A stretch of 64,000 nucleotides of DNA from Allobosea sp. LC85 (lineage in GTDB: Bacteria > Pseudomonadota > Alphaproteobacteria > Rhizobiales > Beijerinckiaceae), in NCBI RefSeq assembly GCF_000735605.1, contig NZ_JPKG01000072.1, forward strand, positions 1-64,000, read 5' to 3'. Each line of letters starts with the position of its first letter. Positions within the stretch are counted from its first letter, which is position 1. Positions 8,336 to 17,727 of the stretch are shown piece by piece. Both the position numbers and the translations under genes were made by a program. The notes below the pieces were generated by a model. That model made no database searches, was not told the DNA's origin, and worked only from the letters and a program-made list of their open reading frames with translations.

Positions 8336-9655
8336 TCAGACCGCGATTCCGTGCAGATCATATGCGTCGGCCCGCTCGATCTTCACGGTCACGATCTCGC
8401 CGGCCCTGAGCGGCCGGCGGCTCGCAACATAAACATTGCCGTCGATCTCGGGCGCATCCCATTTCGAGCGGCCCTTCGCGACCGTCGGGCCCGCCTCGTC
8501 GATGATCACCTGAATGCGCTTGCCGACCCGGCTCTTGACGATCCGGGTGCTGATTTCAGCCTGCGTCTTCATGAAGCGATGCCAGCGCGCTTCCTTCTCG
8601 TCCTCGGGGATCAGGGGCAGGCCGAGATCATTCGCAGGCGCGCCCTTGACCGGCTCGTACTTGAAGCAGCCGACGCGCTCGAGCTTCGCTTCCTTCAGCC
8701 AGTCGAGCAGGAACTGGACATCTTCTTCCGTCTCGCCGGGGAAGCCCACGATGAAGGTCGAGCGGATGGCGAGATCGGGACAGATCTCGCGCCACTTGCG
8801 CAGGCGGTCGAGCGTACGATCCTGATGAGCCGGCCGCTTCATCGCCTTGAGAACGCTGGGAGATGCGTGCTGGAAGGGAATATCGAGATAGGGCAGGATG
8901 AGCCCTTCCTGCATCAACGGGATGACCTCGTCGACATGCGGATAGGGATAGACATAGTGCATCCGCACCCAGACCCCCATCTGGCCGAGTTCCCGCGCCA
9001 GATCGAAGAAGCGAGTGCGGACCTCGCGATCCTTCCAGAGAGAAGGGGCATATTTGATATCGAGGCCGTAGGCGCTGGTGTCCTGGGAGATGACCAGCAG
9101 TTCCTTGACGCCAGCCTTGACCAGCTTCTCGGCCTCGCGCAGCACATCGCCGATCGGTCGCGAGACCAGGTCCCCGCGCAGCTTCGGAATGATGCAGAAG
9201 CTGCAGCGATTGTTGCAGCCCTCTGAAATCTTGAGATAGGCGTAGTGCCTTGGCGTGAGCTTGACGCCCTGGTCCGGCACCAGATCGACAAAGGGATCGT
9301 GCCTGGGCGGCACCGCCTGATGCACTGCCGAGACGACGCTCTCATAAGCCTGCGGGCCGGTGATCGCCAGCACGTTCGGGAAGACGTCGCGGATCTGCTC
9401 GGGCTCGGCGCCCATGCAGCCGGTGACGATGACCTTGCCGTTCTCGGCCATGGCCGAGCCGATCGCCTCCAGCGACTCCGCCTTGGCGCTGTCGAGGAAG
9501 CCGCAGGTGTTGACGATGACGAGGTCAGCGCCCGCATGGCTCTTGCTGAGCTCATAGCCTTCCGAACGCAGCGAGGTGATGATGCGTTCGGAATCGACGA
9601 GGGCCTTGGGGCAGCCCAGGGAGACGAAAGAAATCTTCGGCGCGACGGCGTTCAT
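8336..9655 (-). CDS. rimO: Ribosomal protein uS12 methylthiotransferase RimO
   Basis: A 439-residue radical-SAM enzyme that methylthiolates a conserved aspartate of ribosomal protein S12. The N-terminal UPF0004 domain supplies Cys15, Cys51 and Cys80 for one Fe-S cluster; the radical-SAM cluster is CNNRCSFC (Cys147, 151, 154); a TRAM domain ends the protein. The motif [12 protein letters not shown] and the context of the radical-SAM motif separate RimO from the tRNA enzyme MiaB. The frame is open 39 codons further upstream, but that stretch is Pro/Ser-rich and unlike the family, so I start at the ATG before [16 protein letters not shown]. Confidence 0.95.
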   Translation of the reverse strand: MNAVAPKISFVSLGCPKALVDSERIITSLRSEGYELSKSHAGADLVIVNTCGFLDSAKAESLEAIGSAMAENGKVIVTGCMGAEPEQIRDVFPNVLAITGPQAYESVVSAVHQAVPPRHDPFVDLVPDQGVKLTPRHYAYLKISEGCNNRCSFCIIPKLRGDLVSRPIGDVLREAEKLVKAGVKELLVISQDTSAYGLDIKYAPSLWKDREVRTRFFDLARELGQMGVWVRMHYVYPYPHVDEVIPLMQEGLILPYLDIPFQHASPSVLKAMKRPAHQDRTLDRLRKWREICPDLAIRSTFIVGFPGETEEDVQFLLDWLKEAKLERVGCFKYEPVKGAPANDLGLPLIPEDEKEARWHRFMKTQAEISTRIVKSRVGKRIQVIIDEAGPTVAKGRSKWDAPEIDGNVYVASRRPLRAGEIVTVKIERADAYDLHGIAV

Positions 9656-10077
9656 CGGCGACAAGCTCGGACACTGGGTCAGGAAGGGGCGCGGCGGGGC
9701 CGGCGCATATGGCGCTTCCTTTGACGTGTTTTTAGAGGTTTTGCAAATTGCGGGCGGGATCACGGAGTGCACCGCCGGATTCCTCGCCTTTGCAAGGGTT
9801 GTTCAATCGAGCACCGGGACGGTGCCTGCGGCGCAGGTTTTGGATCCTGCGCGACAGAAATCCGCCCGGCTCATGCGCTCACGGCCGAATCTGGTCTGAA
9901 ATGGTGGAACGACAGCGGCTTCAGGTTAGATCATCGGACCGGATATCGTATCCGGTCCGATGATCTAACCTTTTGTGTTTGCATCGGCTTTGCCCCGAAA
10001 ACCGCAATCCACTTTTCGGGCCGATGCTTCAAGCGCGAGCGGAGGCACGCGTCATGGCGCGCCTCCGCTCTGCATAA
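9656..10077. other. Gene-free spacer between rimO and the rhodanese gene
   Basis: About 420 bases without a supported gene. The right part holds repeat copy 3 (9923-10027). The left 260 bases must contain the rimO promoter, reading leftwards; the short open frames there look unlike protein. No tRNA, riboswitch or clear sigma-70 hexamer pair is visible. Confidence 0.6.
9923..10027 (+). repeat. Interspersed hairpin repeat, copy 3 (perfect 23-bp stem)
   Basis: The most intact copy. Bases 9923-9945 are exactly complementary to 9949-9971 across a TCG loop, so the variable stem and the shared CCGGATA tip form one uninterrupted 23-bp stem. The conserved tail with TTTGCATCGGCTT and CGCAATCCACTTTTCGG follows. 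The copy starts 50 bases past the stop codon of the rhodanese gene (minus strand). Confidence 0.9.
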
Positions 10078-10950
10078 TCAGGCCGCCTGACTAGCCTTGC
10101 TTGCAACCGGGCGATCCGAATCCTGCGTCCAGTCGGTCATCGAGCCGTCATAGAGCGAAACTTCGTCGTTCCGCAGAAGCTCGGAGAGCACGAACCAGTT
10201 CAGCGCCGCGGTGTGGCCGGTGTTGCAATAGGAAATCGTCGGTCCGCTCGGCACGCTGGAGAACAGGGTGGACAGATCGCCAGCAGGTTTCAGGCGACCA
10301 GTCGAGAGATCGAAGGCTTCTGCGTAGTCACGCGAAATGGCGCCTGGAATATGCCCCGCACGCATCGCTTCGGCGGCCTTCTCGCGGCCCTCGAAATAAC
10401 TCGTCGAACGGGCGTCGACCAGGGTCGCGAGCCTGCTCTTCGACGCGACGAGGGCGGCATCGGCGGTGCTGCGCAGCCGCTGCTGCACGACGACGGGATA
10501 GGATTCTGCCGATTTAGGTGCGGACGGACCGGCTTCGATAGGTCGCGACGGGTCGGCGCTCCATGCGCGGAAGCCGCCATCGAGAATGGCCTGCTGACCA
10601 TGGCCGATCAGCTTCAACGTCCAGTAGACCCGCGCGGCAGCGGCGAAGTCGGTGGCGCTGACGCCAGCCGGAACGATGACGACGTCATCATGCGGCTTGA
10701 TGCCGAGGCCGCCGATGAGCCCGGCCAGATGATCGAGCGACGGCAGCATTCCCGGCGCATTGCCGACTTTGGCGCGCCAGCCGTCGGAGACATAGTTGGT
10801 GTGCACGGCGCCTGGGATATGTCCCGCCTCATAGGCCGCCTTTCCGCCACCATCGACCGATGAGCGGATGTCGAGAATGACGAGGTTGCTGTCGGCCAGG
10901 CGCGTGGCCAGAGCCTCGGGCGTGATCAGTCCGGAGAAGGTATCGCTCAT
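10078..10950 (-). CDS. Two-domain sulfurtransferase (rhodanese / 3-mercaptopyruvate type)
   Basis: A 290-residue protein of two rhodanese domains, the SseA/thiosulfate sulfurtransferase layout. The N-terminal domain (VILDIRSS, HIPGAVHTNY) has no catalytic Cys in its loop (PAGVSA), as usual. The C-terminal domain carries the active loop CNTGHTAA with Cys242, which would take sulfur as a persulfide from thiosulfate or 3-mercaptopyruvate. Its start overlaps the stop of the OsmC gene by 4 bases, so the two are translationally coupled. Neighbouring sulfate genes and an OsmC partner fit a role in sulfur or peroxide handling; the donor is not decidable. Confidence 0.9.
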   Translation of the reverse strand: MSDTFSGLITPEALATRLADSNLVILDIRSSVDGGGKAAYEAGHIPGAVHTNYVSDGWRAKVGNAPGMLPSLDHLAGLIGGLGIKPHDDVVIVPAGVSATDFAAAARVYWTLKLIGHGQQAILDGGFRAWSADPSRPIEAGPSAPKSAESYPVVVQQRLRSTADAALVASKSRLATLVDARSTSYFEGREKAAEAMRAGHIPGAISRDYAEAFDLSTGRLKPAGDLSTLFSSVPSGPTISYCNTGHTAALNWFVLSELLRNDEVSLYDGSMTDWTQDSDRPVASKASQAA

Positions 10951-11384
10951 TCCGCCGCCACCTGCTGCAGTTCATCGACAACTTCGAGCGCGTAGCTCAT
11001 CTCGGCCGTCGCCCCGAGCATGATCGAAGCGGAGCAGTATTTTTCCTTCGACAATGTGACGGCGCGCTCGACCTTGGCTTGCGCCAGCCCGCGACCGGTC
11101 ACGCGATAGGAGAGATGGATCTTGGTGAAGACCTTCGGGTCTTCGGTCGCGCGTTCGGCCTCGACTTCGACCTCGCAGCCCGTGACGGCCTCGCGGCCCT
11201 TCTTGAGGATCGAGACGACATCGAAGCCGGTGCAGCCCGCGAGTCCGATCAGCAGCATCTCCATCGGCCGGATGCCGACATTGCGCCCGCCATACTCCGG
11301 AGCACCGTCCATGATGATGGCGTGGCCGCTACCGGCCTCTCCCATGAAGGCCATGCCCTCGACCCAGCTTGCCCGTGCTTTCAT
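10947..11384 (-). CDS. OsmC-family protein
   Basis: A 145-residue OsmC/YhfA-type protein. Two family cysteines are visible, in LIGLAGCTGFDVVSILKK and KYCSASIMLGATAE; in OsmC/Ohr proteins such a pair reduces hydroperoxides. YhfA-type members (this length, with MEMLLIGLAGC) are of less certain function. It is the first gene of a two-gene unit with the sulfurtransferase, linked by an ATGA overlap. The sulfate ABC operon ends 70 bases upstream on the same strand, so read-through is possible. Confidence 0.85.
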   Translation of the reverse strand: MKARASWVEGMAFMGEAGSGHAIIMDGAPEYGGRNVGIRPMEMLLIGLAGCTGFDVVSILKKGREAVTGCEVEVEAERATEDPKVFTKIHLSYRVTGRGLAQAKVERAVTLSKEKYCSASIMLGATAEMSYALEVVDELQQVAAE

Positions 11385-11454
11385 CGTCGTGTCCTCTCAA
11401 AGCCTGACTCGGCGAAAGACTTAAACGGTCGACGGCCATGAGGCGAGGGCGGCG

Positions 11455-12501
11455 TCACGCCGCGGCGAACAGGCTGCCATGGGTGATCCGCAAACGCACG
11501 CGTTCGCCAATGGCCGGAGCGACCTGGCTTGCGAGATCGACGTCGATCCGTCGGATCAGGCCCTCAACGGCGACTTCGGCGCGCCGCAGCGGCCCGTTGC
11601 GGCGCAGATCCTCGACCACGCCGGGCAGCGCGAGCGGGGTATCGTCAACGATGCGCAAATGCTGCGGCCGGACATAGAGCGAGGCCGCGCCACCTTGATT
11701 CTGCTGAAGACCGCCGAGTACCGGCCGATCGCCGAAGAAGGCCTGCCCGCCGACGACTTCGACCGGGAGCTTGTTGGCCTCGCCCAGGAATTCGCAGACG
11801 AAGGGCGTCGCTGGATGGTCGTAGACGTCATCGGGCGAACCGACCTGCTCGAGCCGCCCGTCGTTCAGGATCGCGACGCGGTCGGCCAGCTCAAGAGCTT
11901 CTTCCTGGTCATGGGTGACGAAGAGGGTGGTGTGGCCGGTGCGCCTGTGAAGGTCGCGCAGCCAGCCGCGCAACTCCTTGCGCACCTTGGCATCGAGCGC
12001 ACCAAAGGGCTCGTCGAGCAGCAGCACGCGAGGCTCGATGGCGAGAGCGCGGGCGAGTGCGACGCGCTGGCGCTGGCCACCGGACAACTGTGTCGGGAAG
12101 CGCCGTTCGAGCCCGCCGAGCTGGACCAGCTCAAGCAGTTCACTGACGCGCCGGGAGATTTCGCTCGCACTTGGCCGTTCGCTCCGCGGCCGGGCCTTGA
12201 GGCCGAAGGCAATGTTGGACGCGACGTCCATATGCCTGAACAGAGCATAATGCTGGAAGACGAAGCCGATCCGCCGCTCACGCAGGCTGAGCCGGCGCGT
12301 ATCGGTTTCGTCGAACAGCACGCGGCCATCATCGGCCTGTTCGAGCCCCGCGATCAGGCGCAGCAGCGTGGTCTTGCCCGAGCCCGACGGGCCGAGCAGC
12401 GCGACGAGTTCGCCGGGCTGCACGTCGAGTGAGACGCCGCGGAGGGCTGGAAAGTTCGAGAACGTCTTCTGGATGCTCTCGATTGTTACGGCAACGGACA
12501 T
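11455..12501 (-). CDS. cysA: Sulfate/thiosulfate ABC transporter ATP-binding protein CysA
   Basis: A 348-residue ATPase that powers CysT-CysW sulfate import. Walker A is GPSGSGKTT, the Q-loop lies in [10 protein letters not shown], the ABC signature is [16 protein letters not shown], Walker B is [11 protein letters not shown] and the H-loop is VTHDQEEAL. The C-terminal ~110 residues form the TOBE-like regulatory region found in CysA. It is the last gene of cysPTWA and begins 12 bases after the cysW stop. Order and completeness make sulfate or thiosulfate the likely substrate. Confidence 0.95.
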   Translation of the reverse strand: MSVAVTIESIQKTFSNFPALRGVSLDVQPGELVALLGPSGSGKTTLLRLIAGLEQADDGRVLFDETDTRRLSLRERRIGFVFQHYALFRHMDVASNIAFGLKARPRSERPSASEISRRVSELLELVQLGGLERRFPTQLSGGQRQRVALARALAIEPRVLLLDEPFGALDAKVRKELRGWLRDLHRRTGHTTLFVTHDQEEALELADRVAILNDGRLEQVGSPDDVYDHPATPFVCEFLGEANKLPVEVVGGQAFFGDRPVLGGLQQNQGGAASLYVRPQHLRIVDDTPLALPGVVEDLRRNGPLRRAEVAVEGLIRRIDVDLASQVAPAIGERVRLRITHGSLFAAA

Positions 12502-12513
12502 TGGTAGCCTCCG

Positions 12514-13389
12514 TCAATGGCGTGTCTTGGCGGCGATTGCGTCCGCGAAGTGCCATTCGAGATAGGTCTTGAGTGCGAGTGTCACCAGCGCCAGCCCGGC
12601 CAGCAACGAGGCGACGGCGAAGGCAGCGACGCTGTTGTATTCATTGTAGAGAATCTCGACATGCAGCGGCATCGTCGTGGTCAGGCCCCTGATCCGGCCG
12701 GATACGACCGTAACGGCGCCGAACTCGCCCATGGCGCGGGCGTTGCAGAGCAGAACGCCGTAGAACAGGCTCCACTTCACATTGGGTAGCGTGATGGTGA
12801 GGAAGGTGCGCCAGGGCGAGGCGCCCAGTGTCAGGGCCGCCTCCTCGTCGCTGGAGCCGAGCGCCTGCATATGCGGGATCAGTTCGCGCGCGACGAAGGG
12901 GAAGGTGACAAAGATCGTCGCCAGCACCAGCCCGGGCAGCGCGAAGATGATCTCGATATCGTGCGCCTTGAGCCAAGGCCCGAGAAAACCCTGCGCGCCG
13001 AAGAGCAGCACATAGACCAGGCCCGAGATCACTGGAGAGACCGAGAAGGGCAGGTCGATGAAACTGATCAGCAAGCTCTTTCCCCGGAACTCGAACTTGG
13101 CGACGGCCCAGGCGGCTGCGATGCCGACGACCAGATTGAAGGGCACGGCGATGGCAGCAACCAGGAGGGTCAGGCGAACGGCGCTCAGGGCATCCGGCTC
13201 CGTAATGCTCTCGAGGAAGAGCGCATGCCCCTTCGCAAAGGCTTCGACGAAGACCGCGATCAACGGAAGGAACAGGAACAGCAAGAGGAAGCCGAGCGCC
13301 AGGGTCAACAGCAGGGCGCGGATCCAGAAGCCGTCGCGTAGCGCGCGGTCCGCCCTGTAAACGGCGGCTGGCAGGGGCGTATCAGACAT
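12514..13389 (-). CDS. cysW: Sulfate ABC transporter permease CysW
   Basis: A 291-residue inner-membrane permease with six predicted helices and the EAA-type coupling motif near EEAALTLGASPWRTFLTITLPN, which contacts CysA. The segment ARAMGEFGAVTVVSGRIRG is characteristic of CysW. The start overlaps the cysT stop by 8 bases, indicating coupled synthesis of the two permease halves. Confidence 0.94.
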   Translation of the reverse strand: MSDTPLPAAVYRADRALRDGFWIRALLLTLALGFLLLFLFLPLIAVFVEAFAKGHALFLESITEPDALSAVRLTLLVAAIAVPFNLVVGIAAAWAVAKFEFRGKSLLISFIDLPFSVSPVISGLVYVLLFGAQGFLGPWLKAHDIEIIFALPGLVLATIFVTFPFVARELIPHMQALGSSDEEAALTLGASPWRTFLTITLPNVKWSLFYGVLLCNARAMGEFGAVTVVSGRIRGLTTTMPLHVEILYNEYNSVAAFAVASLLAGLALVTLALKTYLEWHFADAIAAKTRH

Positions 13390-14227
13390 GGCCCAGTCTC
13401 CCGCGGCTCCAGGACTGGATTCCGTTGATCGCCAGGATCAGTGCGAAGGAGACGATCAACATGATCGTCGCAACGACGGAGGCCCCGGCATAGTCGAACT
13501 GCTCCAGCCGGATCACGATCAGGAGCGGAGCGATCTCCGAAAACATCGGTACGTTGCCAGCGATGAAGATCACCGAACCGTATTCGCCGACGGCGCGCGC
13601 GAAGGCGAGGACGAAGCCGGTCAGCAGTGCCGGCACGACACCGGGGAGGATGACCCTGAAAATGGTGCGCAACCGGCTCGCGCCGAGCAGCGCGGCGGCC
13701 TCCTCGATATCCGCATCGGCTTCCTCCAGCACCGGCTGCACGGTCCGCACCACGAAAGGCAGGCCGATGAAGACGAGCGCCACCATGACGCCGAGCGGGG
13801 TGTAGGCGACCTTGATATCGTAGGGAGCCAGCAGCGCACCGATCCAGCCATTCGGCGCATAGATCGAGGCGAGGGCGATTCCGGCGACAGCGGTCGGCAG
13901 GGCGAAGGGCAGGTCGACCGCGGCATCGAGCAGCCGCCGACCGGGGAAGCGGTAGCGCACCAGGACCCAGGCGATGATCAACCCGAACACAGCGTTGAGG
14001 ATCGCGGAAAACAAGGCAGCACCAAAGGACAGCCGCAGGGCGGCCTGGGTGCGAGCCGAGGTGATGATCGCCCCGATATCGGCAGGGCCAGCGCTTGCCG
14101 CCTTGAGGAAGAGAGCCGCGAGCGGGATGAGCACGATCAGCGACAGGGCGCTGATCGTGATGCCCAGCGACAGCCCGAAACCGGGAAGGATGCTGGGCTG
14201 CCGCCAGGAGCTGGCCGTTACCGTCAC
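13382..14227 (-). CDS. cysT: Sulfate ABC transporter permease CysT (CysU)
   Basis: A 281-residue permease, partner of CysW. It has six hydrophobic helices, the EAA loop (IEEAAALLGASRLRTIFRVILP) and ARAVGEYGSVIFIAGNVP, which is typical of CysT. I start at the GTG 4 bases after the cysP stop: this gives the normal family length and the N-terminal ILPGFGLSLGITISAL helix. The frame stays open upstream into cysP, where an ATG would add 15 residues. Confidence 0.9.
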   Translation of the reverse strand: MTVTASSWRQPSILPGFGLSLGITISALSLIVLIPLAALFLKAASAGPADIGAIITSARTQAALRLSFGAALFSAILNAVFGLIIAWVLVRYRFPGRRLLDAAVDLPFALPTAVAGIALASIYAPNGWIGALLAPYDIKVAYTPLGVMVALVFIGLPFVVRTVQPVLEEADADIEEAAALLGASRLRTIFRVILPGVVPALLTGFVLAFARAVGEYGSVIFIAGNVPMFSEIAPLLIVIRLEQFDYAGASVVATIMLIVSFALILAINGIQSWSRGRLGHV

Positions 14228-14231
14228 GCAG

Positions 14232-15266
14232 TCACCGCGCCGGCTTGTAAAGCTGATCGAAGGTCCCGCCATCGGCGAAATGATCCTTCTGCGCCTTGGT
14301 CCAGCCACCGAAAACAGTGTCGATGGTGATCAACTCAAGCTTGGGGAAACGCGCGAGGTCCTCAGGCGCCGCGGCCTCCGTATTGCGCGGCCGGTAGAAG
14401 TTCTTCGCGATGATGGCCTGTGCAGCCGGCGTATAGAGGAATTCGAGATAGGCTTGGGCTGCGGCACGCGTTCCCTTCGCATCGACATTGCCGTCGACGA
14501 TCGTCACCGGCGGCTCTGCAAGGATCGAAAGCGAGGGTACGACAATGTCGAACTTGTCGGCGCCGAATTCCTGCAGCACGAGGAAGGCCTCGTTCTCCCA
14601 GGACAGGAAGACGTCACCCTGGCCGCGCTGGGCGAAGGTCGTGGTCGAGCCGCGAGCGCCGGTGTCGAGCACCGGCACGTTCTTCAGCACGGCGGCGATA
14701 TATTCGCGCACCTTCGCCGCATCCTTGCCATAGGCCTTCTCGGCCCAGGCCCAGGCCGCGAGATAGTTCCAGCGTGCGCCACCCGAAGTCTTGGGGTTCG
14801 GGGTAATGACGCTGATCCCGGGCTTGGCGAGGTCGCCCCAGTCCTTGACGGCCTTGGGATTGCCCTTGCGGGTCAGGAACACGATCGTCGAGGTGTAGGG
14901 GGAGGAATTCTGAGGCAGGCGCTTCTGCCAGTCGAGCGGGATCTTCTTCGAGCGCTCGGCCACGGCATCGATGTCACCAGCCAGCGCCAATGTCAGCACG
15001 TCGGCATTGAGCCCGTCGATCACCGTGCGGGCCTGGGCGCCCGAGCCGCCATGAGACTGGCGGATCATCAGCTTCTGGCCCGTCTTCTTCTGCCACTCGG
15101 CGATGAAGGCGGTGTTGATGGCGCGGTAGAGCTCGCGGGTCGGATCATAGGAGACGTTGAGCAGCTCGCTCTGGGCGCGAGCGCCGCTGACGATACCGAA
15201 GCAGATGGAAAAGGCGCCGACGATCAGGGCTGCCTGGATTACCCGGCGAATGCGCTCTCGCGTCAT
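14232..15266 (-). CDS. cysP: Sulfate/thiosulfate-binding periplasmic protein
   Basis: A 344-residue periplasmic binding protein that delivers sulfate or thiosulfate to CysTWA. A signal peptide covers residues 1-32 ([22 protein letters not shown]). Family signatures include [50 protein letters not shown] and NFYRPRN. It is the first gene of the operon, with about 250 bases of upstream spacer. Sbp and CysP cannot be told apart from sequence alone. Confidence 0.93.
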   Translation of the reverse strand: MTRERIRRVIQAALIVGAFSICFGIVSGARAQSELLNVSYDPTRELYRAINTAFIAEWQKKTGQKLMIRQSHGGSGAQARTVIDGLNADVLTLALAGDIDAVAERSKKIPLDWQKRLPQNSSPYTSTIVFLTRKGNPKAVKDWGDLAKPGISVITPNPKTSGGARWNYLAAWAWAEKAYGKDAAKVREYIAAVLKNVPVLDTGARGSTTTFAQRGQGDVFLSWENEAFLVLQEFGADKFDIVVPSLSILAEPPVTIVDGNVDAKGTRAAAQAYLEFLYTPAAQAIIAKNFYRPRNTEAAAPEDLARFPKLELITIDTVFGGWTKAQKDHFADGGTFDQLYKPAR

Positions 15267-15517
15267 GTCAGTGCTCCGTCGAAATCAATGCCGTCAGCTC
15301 ATATGAGCGGGCAACCGTTCTGAATAACAAACAAAGCGTACTGAATTGGCGGTCTTTTCTCAACCTACTGTTGCAGTTGGCCCCTTCCAAACTTTTCCTC
15401 TTCCGGAGAAAACGTCTCTCCTTTCAAGGCGTTCCAAGGCAGATGCAGCAATCGCGTCATTCAGGCGGAGCCGGACATAAACCCGCATATCGGGTGGCAG
15501 CCGATTCGATCGAGCGG
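15267..15517. other. Spacer upstream of cysP, downstream of cysG
   Basis: About 250 bases that should hold the cysPTWA promoter and the end of the cysG transcript. The part near cysP (15300-15440) is distinctly AT-richer than the surrounding coding DNA, as expected of a promoter. I see no convincing riboswitch, palindrome or terminator. Confidence 0.5.
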
Positions 15518-16978
15518 TCAGGCGCTGCGCAGAGTCTGCAGATCGATCGCCTCGGCTGCAACACCTTCGAGCGCGCGTCCGATCAGCACAAGCAATGGCC
15601 CCTTCGGCGGCAACTCGCCAAGCCGATCCGGCAAGCTGGCGATCGTTGCGCGCAACCGTGCTTCGTCGGGCTGGGTCGCGGCGACCACTGCGATCGCCGG
15701 CGTCTCGGGGGCGAGCCCCGCGGCAATCGCCTGTTCGCGGAAGGCGGACAGGGTGTTCCGCGCCATATAGATCACGGTCGTGGCATAGGGATCGGCCAGC
15801 GCCTGCCAGTCGAGATCCGCGGGCAGCGTGCCGGTGCGGGCATGGCCGGTCACGAACTGCAGACGCCTGGCATGGTCCCGGTGGGTCAGGGAGAGGCCGA
15901 GCGAAGCTGCGGCCCCCTGCGCCGCCGAGATGCCGGGCACCATGACGACGGGAATACCGGCCCGGGCGCAGGCTTCGATCTCCTCGCCGGCGCGGCCGAA
16001 AATCCCGGGATCGCCACCCTTCAGCCGCACGACATGCTTGCCGTGGCTGGCGAGGGAGACGATCAGTGTATTGATGTCTTCCTGCTTGACGGAGGGACCA
16101 TAGCCGGTCTTGCCGACCAGCATGCGCCTGGCCTCGCGGCGGGCGAATTCCAACACGCCCGCGGAGACAAGGTCGTCGTAGAGGATGATGTCGGCGCTCT
16201 GCAGCGCGCGGATCGCCTTCAGGGTCAGCAATTCCGGATCGCCGGGGCCAGCGCCGACGAGCGTGACCCGGCCGATGCCCTGATGGCTGCTCTCGAGCCG
16301 GTCGAGCGCGGTAAAGAGTTCCGCTTCGTCGTGAGATTGCGGCGCGCGTTCCGGCTCCGCCATGGCGCGACGGGTGAATTTCTCCCAGAAGGCGCGGCGC
16401 AGCGCGAAGGGCAGGTCGCGGGCCTGGACTGCAGGCCGCCAGTCCTTGGCGGCCTGTGCCCAGTCCTTGAGACCGGCCGGAAGCAGGGCTTCGATCTTGG
16501 TACGGATGGTCTGGCCGAAGACGGGCGAGGCGCCGTCGGTCGAGATCGCGACGACCAGCGGGGAACGATTCACGACCGATCCAAAGGCGAAATCACAGAA
16601 CTCCGGCTTGTCGACGACATTGACCGGCACGCCGGCTTGCCGTGCGGCGGCCGCAAAGGCGCGCGCCTCGTCGTCCTCTTCGATCTCGCCGATTGCCAGC
16701 GCCGCTCCATCGAAGTCGTCTGGCTGCCAGTTGCGGCTGCGCAGGGTGATCTCGGCCGCGGGAGGATCAGCGACGAGGCTGTCGAACAGGTCCGTCTCTT
16801 CACCGGCAAGAATGAGGAGCGCGGCTCCTGACGCCGCCAGCAGCTCGGCCTTCCAGAGTGCACCTTCGCCCGTGCCTGCCAGCAAGACCTTGCGCCCGTC
16901 CAGCTTGTGGAACAGTGGCAACGTCGCCAGCCGCTCGATGCGGCGCGCAGTCGTCGGTTCGGGCGCTCTTTGCGTCAT
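15518..16978 (-). CDS. cysG: Siroheme synthase CysG (trifunctional)
   Basis: A 486-residue fusion. The N-terminal ~215 residues are the precorrin-2 dehydrogenase / sirohydrochlorin ferrochelatase part (KVLLAGTGEGALWKAELL dinucleotide site, VNVVDKPEFCDFAFGSVVNR). The C-terminal part is uroporphyrinogen-III C-methyltransferase (TLVGAGPGDPELLTLKA, VRLKGGDPGIFGRAGEE, MVPGISAAQGAAASLG). Together they make siroheme, the cofactor of CysI two genes upstream. The start overlaps the small membrane protein stop by 4 bases. The dinucleotide site reads GTGEGALWK rather than the usual GGGxVAxRK, a variation often seen in alphaproteobacterial forms. Confidence 0.94.
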   Translation of the reverse strand: MTQRAPEPTTARRIERLATLPLFHKLDGRKVLLAGTGEGALWKAELLAASGAALLILAGEETDLFDSLVADPPAAEITLRSRNWQPDDFDGAALAIGEIEEDDEARAFAAAARQAGVPVNVVDKPEFCDFAFGSVVNRSPLVVAISTDGASPVFGQTIRTKIEALLPAGLKDWAQAAKDWRPAVQARDLPFALRRAFWEKFTRRAMAEPERAPQSHDEAELFTALDRLESSHQGIGRVTLVGAGPGDPELLTLKAIRALQSADIILYDDLVSAGVLEFARREARRMLVGKTGYGPSVKQEDINTLIVSLASHGKHVVRLKGGDPGIFGRAGEEIEACARAGIPVVMVPGISAAQGAAASLGLSLTHRDHARRLQFVTGHARTGTLPADLDWQALADPYATTVIYMARNTLSAFREQAIAAGLAPETPAIAVVAATQPDEARLRATIASLPDRLGELPPKGPLLVLIGRALEGVAAEAIDLQTLRSA

Positions 16979-17142
16979 CGCGTGGTTTCTGCCGCCTTCA
17001 GGTCAACCGGTCGATCCGGTGCGCCGGCCGGCGGCATCAACAACCAGAATCCGGCAAGCGCAAGGATGATAAGCCGAAAGCAAATATCGAACCAGCGCTC
17101 ATAGGGGCGAGGCGGAATCGCGCGCAACAGGTCGCCGTCCAT
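16975..17142 (-). CDS. Small single-helix membrane protein in the sulfite reductase operon
   Basis: A 55-residue protein with one membrane helix (WFDICFRLIILALAGFWLLM) between charged ends. ATG 17142 has a strong GGGAGGA site 7 bases upstream; an in-frame ATG at 17214, three bases after the DUF934 stop, would give 79 residues but lacks such a site. Its stop overlaps the cysG start by ATGA, so it is coupled to cysG. I know no family for it. Position suggests a membrane anchor or accessory for sulfite or siroheme metabolism, which is inference. Confidence 0.6.
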   Translation of the reverse strand: MDGDLLRAIPPRPYERWFDICFRLIILALAGFWLLMPPAGAPDRPVDLKAAETTR

Positions 17143-17217
17143 ACTGTCCTCCCTCAAATCCTCACCCTCGCGGGCGCGCTGGTGGCCTGCCTCGCCGTGC
17201 GAGAACCCGGCCATGAA

Positions 17218-17727
17218 TCAACCTGCTGCAGCGCGGGCCGCGCGCCGCTGGTCGAGAATGTTGCGGCTGTCGCCGTAACCGCGCTGATAGCCATGGCTGA
17301 TCCGGCGCGCCGCGGTCAGCCATTGCTCGATCGGCTGGCGCACCGCACTCGTCTCCGGCAATTCGATCTCGTCGAAGCCGCATGAGAGTGCATAGGCGAA
17401 TTGGTCGGCGATCAAGGGACCGCTGGCGCGCAACGTGCCAGTGAAGCCGTGGTTGCGAATGAGCTTGGCCAAGCTGAAGCCGCGCCCGTCCGAGAAAGCC
17501 GGGAAGGCAACGCTCACCAGCGAGAGCTGCCGCAGGACGAGCTTGAGCTCGGCGATGCGGATATGGTTGGGCACAGTCACACCGATGCGCTGGTCGCGGG
17601 CTTTCTGCCGCAGCGCGTCCGGCAAAGCCTCCCAGTCGACGAGGGCATGCGAGAGATTGCCGATCGCCGCACCTTCGCTGCGCGTCCAGACATCCGTCTT
17701 GGTGCCGGTGCGGTCAAGCAACTGCAT
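17218..17727 (-). CDS. DUF934 domain protein (sulfite reductase-associated)
   Basis: A 169-residue DUF934 protein. The domain is seen in VPNHIRIAELKLVLRQLSLVSVAFPAFSDGRGFSLAKLIR and ADQFAYALSCGFDEIEL. DUF934 genes sit next to cysI/cysH in many proteobacteria and are presumed accessory to sulfite reduction, with no proven activity. AGGAG precedes ATG 17727, which lies inside the last codons of cysI (14-base overlap), so translation is coupled. A longer frame runs upstream but is a shadow of cysI. Confidence 0.85.
   Translation of the reverse strand: MQLLDRTGTKTDVWTRSEGAAIGNLSHALVDWEALPDALRQKARDQRIGVTVPNHIRIAELKLVLRQLSLVSVAFPAFSDGRGFSLAKLIRNHGFTGTLRASGPLIADQFAYALSCGFDEIELPETSAVRQPIEQWLTAARRISHGYQRGYGDSRNILDQRRAARAAAG

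Noticed and set aside
9656-9772. 39-residue N-terminal extension of RimO
   Set aside because: Pro/Ser-rich and absent from the family; the internal ATG directly precedes the conserved [11 protein letters not shown] start.
128-10027. The repeats as ordinary intrinsic terminators
   Set aside because: The stems are long and stable, but no T run follows the hairpins on either strand. A termination role is still possible, only not of the textbook type.
15267-15517. Riboswitch upstream of cysP
   Set aside because: I looked for SAM or cobalamin-type conserved boxes and saw none; the region is simply AT-richer.
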